The notes beneath the pieces are model-generated. The model made no database searches and was not told the DNA's origin. It saw nothing but the letters and a program-made list of their open reading frames with translations. Both the position numbers and the translations under genes were made by a program. 49,462 nt of DNA from Chara braunii (Eukaryota > Streptophyta > Charophyceae > Charales > Characeae), in the NCBI GenBank assembly GCA_003427395.1, contig BFEA01000108.1:1815934-1865395 (forward strand). Reading direction: 5' to 3'. Below, in pieces: positions 24,389-36,400 of this stretch (position 1 is the first letter of the stretch; the number at the start of each line of letters is the position of its first letter).

Positions 24389-24910
24389 AGCCAACTTCTT
24401 CCTCGTTCTCGTTGTCTTATCACGGAAGGGTTGGAAGACGGGCGGCCGGGCGGGTGGGCGGTCGGTGCAAAAGACTTAAAGTCTCTGTCTCGGCGCCACG
24501 TGCCATCGTGGGATACGTTTTCACTGTATGGCAACGGAACAATCATCGACGTCTTGTGTTTCTGTTTTGCGGCGATGGACGTCTGATTCCAATCCCCACA
24601 TCATATCGATTTACTAGTCGACTCTGTCACCTCGGATATCATTTCTGCCCTCCCTCTTTTCTGCTGAAGGGAGGGATTAGGAACGAGTGAAAACGCGTGT
24701 TTCTGTTTGACTTCCACTTCTGCTGATCTCTTCCCTTTCGTTTTCGGGAAGAATTTACGCTCCTTCATCCCTGCGAGGATTCGATCTAATCAACCATCTA
24801 ATTAATCAAGCGATCAATTAAATTCACCAATCTACGAATCAGTGAATTCATGACACTGAGGATGATCAGTTCCCGGACGCCGTGTATTCGTTAACTTGAA
24901 GCGGCCTCGC

Positions 24911-24953
24911 GATTGGTCGGTATCGGTACCCATGATTGGTCGGTATCGGTACC
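24911..24953. promoter_or_regulatory. promoter-like 20-bp direct repeat with inverted CCAAT boxes
   Basis: GATTGGTCGGTATCGGTACC occurs twice without a mismatch (24911-24930 and 24934-24953). Each copy holds ATTGG, the inverse of CCAAT, and a GGTACC palindrome. It lies 142 bases before the plus-strand candidate start at 25095 and 523 bases from the minus-strand candidate start at 24388. A promoter role is inferred. Confidence 0.35.
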
Positions 24954-25094
24954 ATCGGCGTCAACATGATAGAAGAACAAATGCTATGTGCGGGTAGCGT
25001 TCAAGGGGCCTGAAGAAGGTGGGGGAGAACGAGGGTGCAGGAGGTTGTGGAGAAGTTGGGAGAGAGAGGAGGGGCGAGTGGTTTTGAGCAACAG

Positions 25095-25329
25095 ATGCGG
25101 CGTGTGCTGAGCTGTTTTCTGTCGAGTGTGTTTGTTCTTCCATTGGTAATTGCGTTTCTGGCGCCGTGTTTTCTTTTTCCCGCGTTCTGGGCGTGCCACC
25201 TAGTCACTCTTCTGCTTCTGAGCTTCAGTTACTCGGCTTTGCGGGTTTTCATCGAGTTTCTTCTCGAGATCTTCCGCGCCGACAAGCCTATCGCCATAAT
25301 GGAACTCCTGGGGTGCTATTTCACAACCG
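25095..25329 (+). CDS. possible first exon encoding a multi-helix membrane segment
   Basis: ATG at 25095, about 80 bases after an in-frame stop, opens a frame of 78 codons plus one base, ending at a good donor (ACCG|GTACGTGA). The product starts MRRVLSCFLSSVFVLPLVIA and is very hydrophobic from about residue 4 to 65, room for two or three membrane helices, followed by FRADKPIAIMELLGCYF. I recognise no family. The exon ends in phase 1 and the first confirmed phosphatase exon (29682) starts with the two bases needed to complete a codon. The two can therefore be spliced directly to give a 578-residue product. A one-in-three chance match is not excluded. It could also be a separate gene or a chance frame. 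Confidence 0.35.
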
Positions 25330-25969
25330 GTACGTGACTCTACCCTTTTGGGATGTTAATCTCTGGTGTATGATGGATGGGGAAAACGAAACAGTGCCAC
25401 TCTTACCCTCGCGTTGGTCTTCGAAAACCCTTTTGCTCCTTTGGACATCCTTTTTCTTCGCCTTACGTATTCATCATCCATGCTACAATCACTTGTATTC
25501 TTCGGCTTCTTCATCTCAACTTCTTACACGCCCGTACTCTACTTCTGTTGTCCTCAACTTGTTCGTCTTCTTTCTATTTCTTTTGACTCGTGTCCTAGTC
25601 TTCTTCTTCTTCTTGTCTTGTCTTACTTGTCTTTTGCTTCTTAACTCGCAGCCTGGTCTTCTTTTCCGTCTTCGTCTATCTTCTTCCCACTGTTTTACCT
25701 GTGCTTCCGTACTCGCGTCCTTTCCTTGCCGCTGTCAATACCCGAATATAACGTCCGGTCTTTGTTCCTGCATCTAGACTGCAAGTTGCCCCTGGTAACA
25801 ACCGGGCGTTCTATTCGAGTGATGATAAATTTCCATGCTTCCTCTGCTGATGGTATCCGGGTGTTCTATTCGGATGAAGAGGGTATTCTCACTTTCTTAC
25901 CTTCCAGTTACCGGTTTGATCTCCTTCGACGACCATTCTGCCTTTTACTCTCTTCGTCATGTTCCTTGC

Positions 25970-26290
25970 TTTCCGTTTTTTTCCGATTTGCCTCTTTTCA
26001 TTTCCCTGCATATCACCCTCTTGTCTCATGCTCATCTTCACCTCTACTATCTCCTTTGTGTATTTTGCGACCTGCAGAATTTCCTTTTTTTCCCGATTTG
26101 CCTCTTTCATTTCCCTGCATATCACCCTCTTGTCTCGTTCTCATCTTCACCTCTACTATCTTTTGCGTATTTTGGGACCGGCAGAATTTCCGTTTTTTCC
26201 CGATTTGCCTCCATTTCACTGCATATCACCCTCTTGCTTCGTTCTCATCTTCACTTCTACTACCTCTTTTGTGGCAGATTTTGGAAAGCA
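25970..26290. repeat. three tandem ~108-bp pyrimidine-rich repeats
   Basis: CCGATTTGCCTC starts units at 25983, 26093 and 26199, each with CATTTC(C)CTGCATATCACCC and CATCTTCACCTCTAC. Units 1 and 2 end in polypyrimidine-GCAG, and unit 3 ends GTGGCAGATTTTGGAAAGCAG|GTAAG, which looks like a 14-base microexon between splice sites. Any microexon use is speculative. Confidence 0.7.
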
Positions 26291-28170
26291 GGTAAGATTG
26301 CTTTGTTTGCTTTTGCCTGTCTTGATCGTTTATGTTGTAGAGAAATGGCTTGCCTTCGTTATTGCTTGATTTTCCGCTTGATGGGAACATGAACATGATC
26401 ACCTTCCCCTCCCCCCCTAGCAGCCCTGTGCGACCGCCGTAGCGGTTTTCATGACTTAGGGAGTACTTCATCGCTTGGCATGGCGTTGCCCTTGACGGAG
26501 TGCGTTGTGATGTGTTGTTTGCAATCAGTCTCTCATGAATCTCCTTGTTGCTTGGTACGACATTCTCCCCATCTGCAGAGGCCCTGGTCAGTTCCACACG
26601 TCTGTGGTTCACGTGGCCGAGGAATGTACCATTCGCGTGCTTGCTCAAGCGTATCTGTGAAAGTTTCTGTCTAAGCTGTCGCCTCCTCGGCGCACGTGGG
26701 CTCTCTGCGCAGCAGACCTGCATTCGATGGCGGTGGACTAAGAGCTCCAGTACTGTATGGGACGTATGCGAGTGTGCCTCGGGACCTTCCAATGGTGGTG
26801 GTGGCATACAGGGCTGTAGGCTCGAATCAGCTATGGGCATAGGTATGGGTAAATATCGGCTATCGAAATGTACGAGATCTTTGGCTTGTGCAGCGCCCTA
26901 GCTCCCGATTTGCTTATGGCAGCAGAAACCTCTACCTCTTCCTCTTTCTCTGGGCGATTACGGTGTGTTTTGCTTTGCTGGTAAGAGGAGAGTTTTTGTC
27001 TCGTTGATCACGGGCGATTCCGTTTTTTCCCCAGCTAGCTCTGGTTGGGCCTTTTAAACGCGGGGAAGCTCTCGTTCCTGGTGCGTTTTTTTTTTGTGGC
27101 TGTCGACGGTCGATTAGAGACGGCTAGCGTTTTCGCAGTATGAAGGCGGGGAGAGCTAGCTCCTGCTTGGGTAAGGGAGGCAGCTGGCATATGTTGGCGA
27201 CGACTCACTCTCCTCTTCCTTCTCTGCGGATTGAGAGCTGTAATTCCGTTGGAGCTACTCGATGAGTAGCTGCAGCGGCTCTTCAGGCGTCTATAGTGAG
27301 TGGCCTGATCCCATGCCGTCGGCGGTGGCTGGCTAAAACTATAGGCATCTCGTTCGGGACTATTGTAACCTAGTACTATACTATACCTCGGGGGTCACAA
27401 CCATTGACGGAAACGTTCACTTCTTGGGGAGCTATGTGTCCGGCCGTTCATGGTGGTCCCGTTCTTGCCAATTGGACGACATGTGTTGTCTTGGTTGGTA
27501 TAGCTTTCGCTGTCCTTCCAGGTGTTGTTCTCACATATATTTGACACTTACAGCTTCTCTCCTCTTACATATCTTTTGACACTTATAGCTTCTCTCCTGC
27601 ATGCACGTGCGTGCCCTCTATTAGGTCCTATTTTTCCGTGTGGCTGCAGTACCATGTGTTTCTGCATGCAGCCTGATCTGGGATTTTTAGTCGTTTGCTA
27701 CTCTGCTCGTTCGCCGCTTTTTGTTGTAGACCCCCTGGCGTGGGCAGCGTTTACCGGAAGTTTGAGCTCAAATGCCCCGATTACAACTGTGTGTGGTTCC
27801 TCAACATAGGGAAGTGTGTCGTCCACCTGCGGAAAGATGGCTGGCTCTCTCTGTAAGATGGGTGGCTCTGTAGGGGGTGTGCGTTTTTGTCTACTTGGCG
27901 ACGAATCGGTGGCGCGTTTGCCGGATAGAACATGCATGTGTAGATGTTGGTGGTACTGTCGCCCCTCCTGGAATGATCTACCGATGTGCTTATGATATCT
28001 GAAGGTGGTACCCAATGTAGAAGAGACGAGCAGGAGGATGTTTGATTGCCACTTGCTGTGTGAACCGTCCCGTATGCTTGCTCACGGGCGGGCGGGCGCG
28101 CTTATACAGAAGCTATATATGCGCGCGCGTAGTTGGAATCTGTTAAGGGAAGAAGTGTGAGAGATGCTGG

Positions 28171-28332
28171 TGTGGTCCCTCCTTTTGTAGCGATGGTGTT
28201 CTTTTTCCACGCGGGACAATTGCGTGCGGCGACCTGGCACCAGTGCTTTGTGTGGTCCCCTCCTTTTGTCGCGATGGTGCCCTTTTCCCACACGCGGGAC
28301 AAGTGCGTGCGGCGACCTGGGACCAATGCTTT
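28171..28332. repeat. ~81-bp tandem duplication
   Basis: TGTGGTCCC(C)TCCTTTTGT starts units at 28171 and 28251. Both hold CGATGGTG, CACGCGGGACAA and GCGTGCGGCGACCTGG, and each ends CCA(G/A)TGCTTTGT. Confidence 0.85.
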
Positions 28333-29520
28333 GTTGGCAGTGATGGCTCATGTGGACTGGAAAAGATGTTGTCCTTGCAGTGCGTTGCAATGACCGGTCG
28401 CAGAGTCTTGGGCACATCCGCGAACATGGGCCTCACCACACCACTGTCGAAACGGAAAAAGTACGAGCGCATCTTCCCGCAGAGAATGGCAGGATGCGTC
28501 CGTTGCTATGATTGGCAATGGATAAATCTTACCACTTTCTGGGGAAGATGCATTTGTTCTCTCTGAGTTTCGACAGTGCTGTGACGAGGGCCATATCTGC
28601 TTTGAAAGCGTCTCGGCGGAAGATCTGAAGAAAAGGCCGAGAGGAGCCATGCCATGTCGTTTCGAAGTCTTTATTTTTAATCATTTTTTTTCTCCTTCTG
28701 CGATGATCTTTTCTTTTCTTTTGACACGACCTTAATGCTATGTCCTCTTCGATCTGACCTGCCCCTGCCTGGTAAATACAGTACTTACATCTGGTTGCAG
28801 GTGGATGCGAACTGGGGGGGGTGGGGGGGTTCTGTGTTTCAAATGGTTCATGGTTGTGCCAACTGAGTTAGGCCAGTTGGTGCTATGGTCTTTTTGCTGT
28901 GCTGGCAGGACACAACGTATGGCGTTCTGAAGTCTCTTTTCGTTTTGTTATGGCCTTCTTTTTGTGTTCCTGTTGTTCTCTCATCGGTACGTGATAATCC
29001 CCTGTTTGCTGTTTTAGCACCTTAGCGTGGCAATCTGACGAGTGACGTGAAAGCCATCGCGTTAAGCACACCTTATGCCCGCTTTCTCACGGTTAGGCTC
29101 CTCCCTTTTTTCAACCCTTGATGAGTCTCCATGACTGTCTGTTGATAGGAAATGGGTGGCAAGTGACACCTTGCGCCCTCCTTCTGACGCTAGGAACAGG
29201 GAATGAGAGGTAAGGAAAATGTCGAGCAAACCTCTCGCAACTTTTCATTGCGTAGAGGACTTTCCTCGCTTGAACGCAATTTCCTCGCCACTTCCCCTGC
29301 CTACATCGCTCGGGTTGGGTCCTGAGTCAGTTCACTTCTTCCTATTTATTTACTGCATGTGGTGTTGATTCATCGAGATAGCTCGCTTTCAACTTCGTAT
29401 CTGTCTATCCATGAGCACATTTAGCGTCCGAGGGAGGCAGGGGGGGTGCTTTATGTGTTCTCCCTTTTCTCTAAGTTTCTTACCTGGGTTTCTTAGTTGG
29501 CGGTCTGTGAGTGTTGACTG

Positions 29521-29543
29521 TTTTTTTTTTTTTTTTTTTTTTT
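29521..29543. repeat. 23-T homopolymer
   Basis: Uninterrupted T run about 140 bases before the first supported exon of the phosphatase gene, followed by a small ATGTGCTT direct repeat. Confidence 0.9.
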
Positions 29544-29681
29544 ATGTGCTTTTTTTTATGTGCTTTCCTGTGTGTGGTGCTGAATCTTTGGTATGAAGAG
29601 TGGTTCAGCTGACGTCATTTTTTTTGTTCTCCTTCTGTTTGTGGTTGTTGTGATTGGGATGATGCGGAATTCAATCGACAG

Positions 29682-30402
29682 CATCGGAGAGAGAAGGTGG
29701 ACGCCTACGTTACAAGTTATCCCTATCAAACCGCTACAATATTTGCAATGACTCTAATCTTCATTCGTCCTTCGATAACGACAAGTGTACGAAGCCTCTA
29801 CGTGTGGACCCTCGTGTTGACACACACCTGAGCAAGGTGGGCGAGCCGTTCGATGAGCAGGGGGATGCGGTAGATATCATCTCGTTGGAAAACGATGAGG
29901 AAGAGGACGAGTGTTCGAAGCAGCAGCAGCAGCAGCACCACCACCACCACCACCTACAACAACAGCAGCAGAAGAAGACGGAGGTTGAGGAAGCCTCGGC
30001 TCAATCTGGTGATGCTAGGCAGGAAACGTCGGCTGTTTGTGAAGGGAAAGACTGTGACCGTAGCAACGCCGCAGCATGTCCAGTTGTTGCGGAAGACGGA
30101 AATGGAGATGATGTTGCAATGACAGAGAAGCAGACGACGGAAGAAGTGTCTTCTGCGCTGCGTTGCGTCGAACAAGTCGACGAAGCAGTGACAGACACCT
30201 GCACTGATGGACCTCAAACACCCGACGCCGCGTCGACAGACTCGTCTGAAAGCGATAAAGCTGCTCCATTGACCAGCGACGAGCCGAGCGTAGCCTCTGA
30301 CGAGTCGTCTTCGGTGAATGGCTGCGCGGCAGACTCCCAAAGTGATGGATCGTCCATTGCCGAGATTGAGGTCGTTTCCGAGGAGTCTTCTCCAGACACT
30401 GG
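29682..30402 (+). CDS. phosphatase exon 1 of those supported (acidic, low complexity)
   Basis: Acceptor CAATCGACAG|CA, donor ACTGG|GTACGT. 721 bases; it starts with the last two bases of a codon and ends two bases into one. It encodes a basic start ([17 protein letters not shown]), the acidic block ENDEEEDEC, runs of five Q, six H and five Q, then about 120 Ser/Asp/Glu-rich residues. No stop occurs across the exon. The N-terminal region is probably disordered. Confidence 0.8.
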
Positions 30403-33400
30403 GTACGTTTCTTTTTTTTTTTACTGGGTACGTTTCCTCTCTGTCGTTATTTCTCATTTTCCATGTGCGTGTTTTTTTTTTGTTTTTTCAAATTTGTTAT
30501 TCCTGATATATGTCTTCCTGGTTATATCCTTCTTATTTTTCGTGTTGTTTTGTGCTCGTCTTTCTTCCTGGTTTTTAAGTCTGACCTTGGGCCTATCGAC
30601 ACGGCACACGAAACCTGCCCCCGAAAAATGACGAAGTACATTCGTCACTATTTATAGCAAGCGGTTGAACATGTTCGCTCTCTGTGGGCAGATGCGTTTA
30701 GTATTTTCGTTTCGTCTGTTCCGTACGGTGACTGCCTTGTGCCGTACGTCGACGCCCTTCGTTACTTCCTCATGCCGTGCAGTGTACGTACTGTCGTCTA
30801 TTTATTGTCTGTCTCGTGCGTTTGTCAACGGTTGTGCACGTGTTTGATTGGTGGGAGTGCGGTTCTCTCCGAGTAGGTGTTAAACTGATTCCCTCGTATG
30901 TGTCACGTTGGGCCTCGCTGCACTACTCTCGACATGCACAAAAGACAAATCATGGCGGTTGATCTGTCTATATTCTAGCTGTATGAGCTTCTTGTTCCTC
31001 TCTTTCCGTCTCTAAGGTGCATTTCTCAAAGTCGCTTTTCATTCCGTCGGATCAAAGTACGTCCTTTCAGTGTTTGATTTCTCCTCTTCAGAGGTCTAGG
31101 TGTGTGGTTCGTGCTCTCTGTTCTCACGTTTCGCTCCGCTGTGGGGCGAAAGAAAAAACCGCTGCAGAAAAGCAGTCTTGAAGTCTCTTCTGTAGTCTCT
31201 AAGGCAGTGTCTTATGTATGTATTATCGGTTTTGGTTCTTTCCACCCTCGTTGCTTTTGAAATTTTCACCTTGTCGGTAGGGAAATGGTGCTGACCGGCT
31301 TTCGTTCATTGGTTGAATGTTTTCGTGTGTGATCTTGTTATCAGATCTCTGATGATAGGAGATGATGACGGAGAGGCTATATTCCGCGAATCGAAAGGAT
31401 TAAGACTAAAATCCGGAGCGTCAATGATACCCCATCCATCGAAGGTGAGGGGGCTAAGCGTCGGTAATTTCCTCTGCATCAGTGCGAAAAGTTTTGAAAT
31501 TTCTTTCCACCGTAGTGCTAACGGGCAGATGCGTGGTCTTCGGAAATGTATCGTGTTTTTTTTTTTTAATACTTTGTTTTTTTATAATTTATTATTTCGT
31601 ATCTCCGACAACCATCTCACCTTAACTCTCTTATTGTTCGTTTCGAGCTTCTTACGTTAGAACTTTGCATATATGGACGGAAAAAAAAAAAAAGACGGTA
31701 TGCGCTGACGCACGTGCCGTTGTTCATGAATCAATCAGGTCAAGAGAGGAGGAGAGGATGCCTACTTCATCTCTGACGACGGACGTTGGCTCGGAGTAGC
31801 TGATGGAGTTGGTGGCTGGGCGCAAATGGGTGAGTAAAGTTTTCTTCTCTTCTTTCTGTACAGCTGTTGTGATTGTGATACCCTCACTTCGACGTTCACC
31901 CTTGTTCTTGTCTATTTCGGTACCCTCTCTGCGGTTCTTCCTCTCGCTCCTCTCGACTGGCAGAGAGCCCTCGTTGCCAGAGGGAGGAGGAAGTCTTGCT
32001 TGCGAAGAGCCTTGTTTTATCGACCTCGCGAGGGCTGCTCGTCTTAGCCTCGTTGGACATGAAAGAAGGTCTGGATGTCGATGTCGTGTTTGAAGTATTC
32101 CAAACAGTCCCAAATAAGAGGCGTTTTAGTAGATGTATCTACTCGAACGCCTATTTCCAGTGTAGAGGTATCTACTCGAACGCCTATTTCTAATGTAGAG
32201 TTATCGACTCGAACGCGTATTTCTAGTGTCGAATAGGCGTTTTAGTAGAGGTATCTACTGGAACTCTAGTGTCGAGTATCCCAAACATATAAATATTCTG
32301 GTTTTTTGTTGTGTTTGTGTGGAAGGAAAACAAATGCGGAATGGAATATCTATGTTCGTGGGCTTTTCAATCACTTCCTATGCTTCCGGGCGCACCTTTC
32401 TGGTTGGAGTTCCCTTTGAAGGGAATTCGGCAGAAGTGACGACAGTTTGACTCTCGGCTTGTTTTGCTTGTATTCTATCTATCTCTTTCTCCATGTTTCT
32501 TTTCCCCCCCCTGTCTTCCGTTCGGTTTTGTTTGTCCGCTGTGTCTTTTTTTGCGGCGCTTCCAAATGATTGGTTTGTTTGCCCGCTTCGAAAAGGACAA
32601 GGATCGATTGTTTTGTTTGGCCTCTTCGGAAACGACATCGATCGAAAAGGACTTGGAAATGCGCTTCTTCCGTTCTGTTATTAGGTCTGGGTGATCTAAC
32701 AGTGCGACGTCGTTGTGGTTGTTGACGTTTCAGGTATCGACGCTGGACTGTACTCTAGGGAGCTCATGACCAACAGTCTTCAAGCAGTCAGAGCGTCTAC
32801 GTCGATCGAGCCGTCGGAAGTGTTGATTCATGCCCACCGAAGGACGCATGCTGTGGGATCATCTACAGCACTCTTGGCTTCCCTCGATGGAAACATCCTG
32901 AAGTTTGCGAATATTGGGGACTGCGGTTTTCTAGTCATTTCCAACGGCCGTGTCGTCAAGGCATCCATTCACATGCAGCATGCATTCAACTTTCCCTATC
33001 AGATTGGCACTCGAGGCGATGATCCTGCCGAAGCTGAGGTAAGCTCTTAGCTTTAAACTTTGACCCTTTTTTTTTTTTTTTTTTTTGAAAGAGTCATGTT
33101 TCATTAAAATATCATAAACAGGAGGCCGGGAATCCTTACAAACAACCCGGAAATGGCGGACTGGGACCATTTTTCACGTGAAAACTTTGTGAGCCTTTTT
33201 TTTTTTTTTTTTTTTTGGAAGAATCAATGTTTCATTTCAAAGAATCCTCACAAACAACCCGGAAAGGGTGGACTGCGACCATTTTCCACGTGAAAACGTT
33301 TTGAGTTTTTGAGCGGAGGGATATGCGTGATTAGCTTTGGACTTTGCGCTAGCTTTAAACTTTTGAGCTTTTGAGGGGGAGGGATATGCTTGATTCTGAA

Positions 33401-36400
33401 GTATCTTTGGATGTGATGGAAAAGGCAAAAGTTGGTCAGAGGTATGGCACCACAAAAGGGAAAAGTTGAGAAATTATTTTCCGTTGTTTTGTGAAATTTT
33501 GTAAGGAAGCATTCTTTCCTTTTTTAGTCGAATACAAACCGCACATTCAGAAGAGGAAAGGAGAGAAGATTGTAATAATTCACCATTTGTGGAATCAGGA
33601 GAGAAATGCAGGAGAGAAATTATTTTCTGTTTGTTTCTCCTTTCGTTTGAATCTATGCAAGAGAGCAAATTGGAACGGTCTGTCTCTCTTGTGTGTTTTT
33701 TGCCGGCGTTCTTAACGGTTCGGAGGCGAAGATTTTAGCGGGAGCAAACTGGATCGACGAAAAGGAAACCGGTTCGTACTGAATGGAATGTGGCGGGAAA
33801 GCACTCAGATGCAAATCTTAAGCAGGCGAGCAAAGATTTTGCCAAGTCTTAATAAAGAGAATGGCGGGAAAAGGTGCTTTGTTTGAGTGGAAGGGCGGGA
33901 AAATATTTGCCAAGTCTTAATAATAAAGAGAACTTGCTGCTTGCTGTAATGTGGACGTCTCCGTGGAGTCAGACGAGGGACTCATAATCTCGAAATGTGT
34001 TTGGGTGTCTGCAGAGATACGAAATTGATGTGAAGGAAGGAGACATTCTTGTCATGGGCTCCGACGGACTCTTCGATAATCTCTTCCACGAGGAGATCGG
34101 CCAGATTGCGTCGGAATCGAAGAAGGCGGGAGAATCTCCTCAGGTAAGCCTTTTTTTTTTTTCTCTTTCCTTTTCTTTTCTGGACCAGGATCATTTAGCA
34201 AGGTGCTTTTTTTTTTCATTCGTTATCGCGTTTGTAGTTTGTGAGAGCAAGCGCAATGTGTCTATCCAATCGAGTCTTTTGTTTCTTTCTTGTTTTTTTT
34301 TTTTTTTTTTTTTTTTTTACCCCTGGCGGGGAGTCCTGGGAATTACACTTCGACCCTTCAAAAAACGGCCTGGGAAGCCGCGGGGCTGGAGGTGACGGCA
34401 ATTCCCTACGTATTTTTTTCGCATTTTCTTGGAAAATTGGCGAGAAATCGTTCACAAAAGTCCTTGCACAGTTTGCGGATGGCCCCGTGTGACCAGCCCA
34501 AGTACCAAATCGCCATTTCTCTAGACTGCCGCGACCTTGTCCCATCCGAAAAGGTACAGCAGTCCGACCCGAAGCATGCCCAAAACCTCAAATCTTACTT
34601 GCAGATTTGGGGTCGCGGTGTGAGTATGCCCTTAGGGCCTCGCCACACCAGTCTTGAAAACTCAATTTTCAAGAGTCGCCTCCTCGCCACACAGCCTCTT
34701 GAAACGTGGGACAGTCAAGAGCAGTCAGAGTGGCTCTTGAAACCCTTTCAAGAGCAGCTCTTTAAAGATTGGAAAGCCCAGCCTGCCACTCGTGCGTTTC
34801 CAAGAGTCCTTGGCCGAACAAGCCCAGCCTGCCACTCGTGCGTTTCCAAGAGTCCTTGGCCGAACCCTTGAGGGACTATTGATTTTCAGTAGTTTTTGTT
34901 TTTTTGTTTTTTGGAGAAAGTGAACCACTAGAACCTTTCTCGCGTGGGCCCAATCGCCTGAATTTTCGGAGGTCGGGCCCGACGACGACAAATCTGATCG
35001 GCTGCCGTCATTTCGTTTCGGCCTCCGAAAAGGTCGGATGCCTACCCGAGGCCCGCTATTTTCCAAGCGGCAAAGGTACTAGTGTTTTTTCAAAGAACAA
35101 GTTGAAGCCGGGGACCTCACAATTCTACCCGGAAGGCTGACCCAGAATCGGCTGAATACTGGAAACCGGGTCCAGCGTCCCCACACTTGTCCCTCCACTG
35201 AAAACTTCTCCAAAAAATAACACTTGAGCTCATGCCCTGTTTTTCTTTTTCACTTGGTTGTTTTTTCACTGGTCGGAAAATCGTGTTTGTCGATTCCAGA
35301 GTATTAAGGCGAGTCCCCTAGAGGCGGAGGTAGAGGCCCTCGCTCCACCACACAACACTGGACATGCATCTGGACGTTTTCTGGACCAGGTGCATTGGTT
35401 TGAGTTGAACACTTCTAATGCAGTTGAACACTTCGAATGCATCCGGTCTATAAAACGTGCAACGCATCCGGTCTAGAAAACGTGTAAATGCATGCAGTGT
35501 TGTCTAGTGGAACGAGGAGCTGAGTTCGGTTGCCTGTCGGTTGTAAAGATGATGAATCCCTTGGGCTCAAATCTCACTTTTGTCTTCCTGTCTGTCGTTC
35601 TCCCTGGTGCGCTATTCCACTTGTCGGCTCTTCTATCCATCTCTCACCTCTTGGATGTTTTCGTACCCCCTTACCACCTTTCCTCCCTTACCACCTTTCC
35701 TCCCGCCTTCCGGCTGTGCTCTCTCGTCTTTCTTACATGTGGCTGTCTTTGGGCCTTGCACCAGTACTGTCATGATGTGCGAAATGAGAATGAATTACCC
35801 GCTAGAACATGGGAAGATGCGCTGCTCTGTTTTTGTTCTCTTATGCATGGTGACTTGACTTGTGGAGCGAGTTCCCTTTTTTTTGGGAAAAGAGGATTTC
35901 ATGTCAATAATAATGAACGAGGCCCTGTATTCAATGCTCGGTCGTATATTTTAGTGAGGGATGATTCGCAAATATGTGCGAAAATTCCCCTGAAAGATGC
36001 GAGTAGAGCGGAGTGCCTTTGGAGTGTGGTCGCACCAGCAACGGGCATAGGATTAGTATCCTGAATTGGGGCGTGTTTTAGGCAGAGGGGCAGAAAAGGA
36101 GTTTAATCTCGGTTTTCTGCACTTGTCCACAAACGCGGCCAAATTAAGGCGTTCAATCCAATCCTCTTTGCTAGTGCGACCTCGTCCCTGTTGACTAAAA
36201 AAATCTGATTCTGTTCGTTTTCGTGAGGACACAAGGCAAGGTCGAGTTTCATTTTTATTTATTTATTATTTATTTACTTAGTATATTTTTTTGTTTTCAG
36301 AGTCGAAGTTAGGTTTGGGCGGAGAGGGTTTATTTTAAAAAAAAATTGACGTCAGATGTCGTCTTTTTTCCTTATTGCCGCGATTGCCCTTCTTTACAGG

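Larger units (their letters stand above)
26291..29681. other. non-coding interval before the phosphatase exons
   Basis: No exon could be supported in 3.4 kb. It contains a roughly 81-bp tandem duplication (28171-28332), a short 35-bp duplication at 27540-27597 and a 23-T run (29521-29543). If the membrane exon at 25095 belongs to the phosphatase, this is part of a 4.35-kb first intron; otherwise the true 5' exons may be hidden here. Confidence 0.4.

Noticed and set aside
25166-25777. 203-codon plus-strand frame
   Set aside because: It overlaps the more plausible membrane exon in another frame and runs through a pyrimidine-rich tract, giving a Ser/Leu/Phe-rich translation.
26226-26840. 204-codon minus-strand frame
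   Set aside because: It overlaps pyrimidine tandem repeats, has no recognisable domain and no supporting neighbours.
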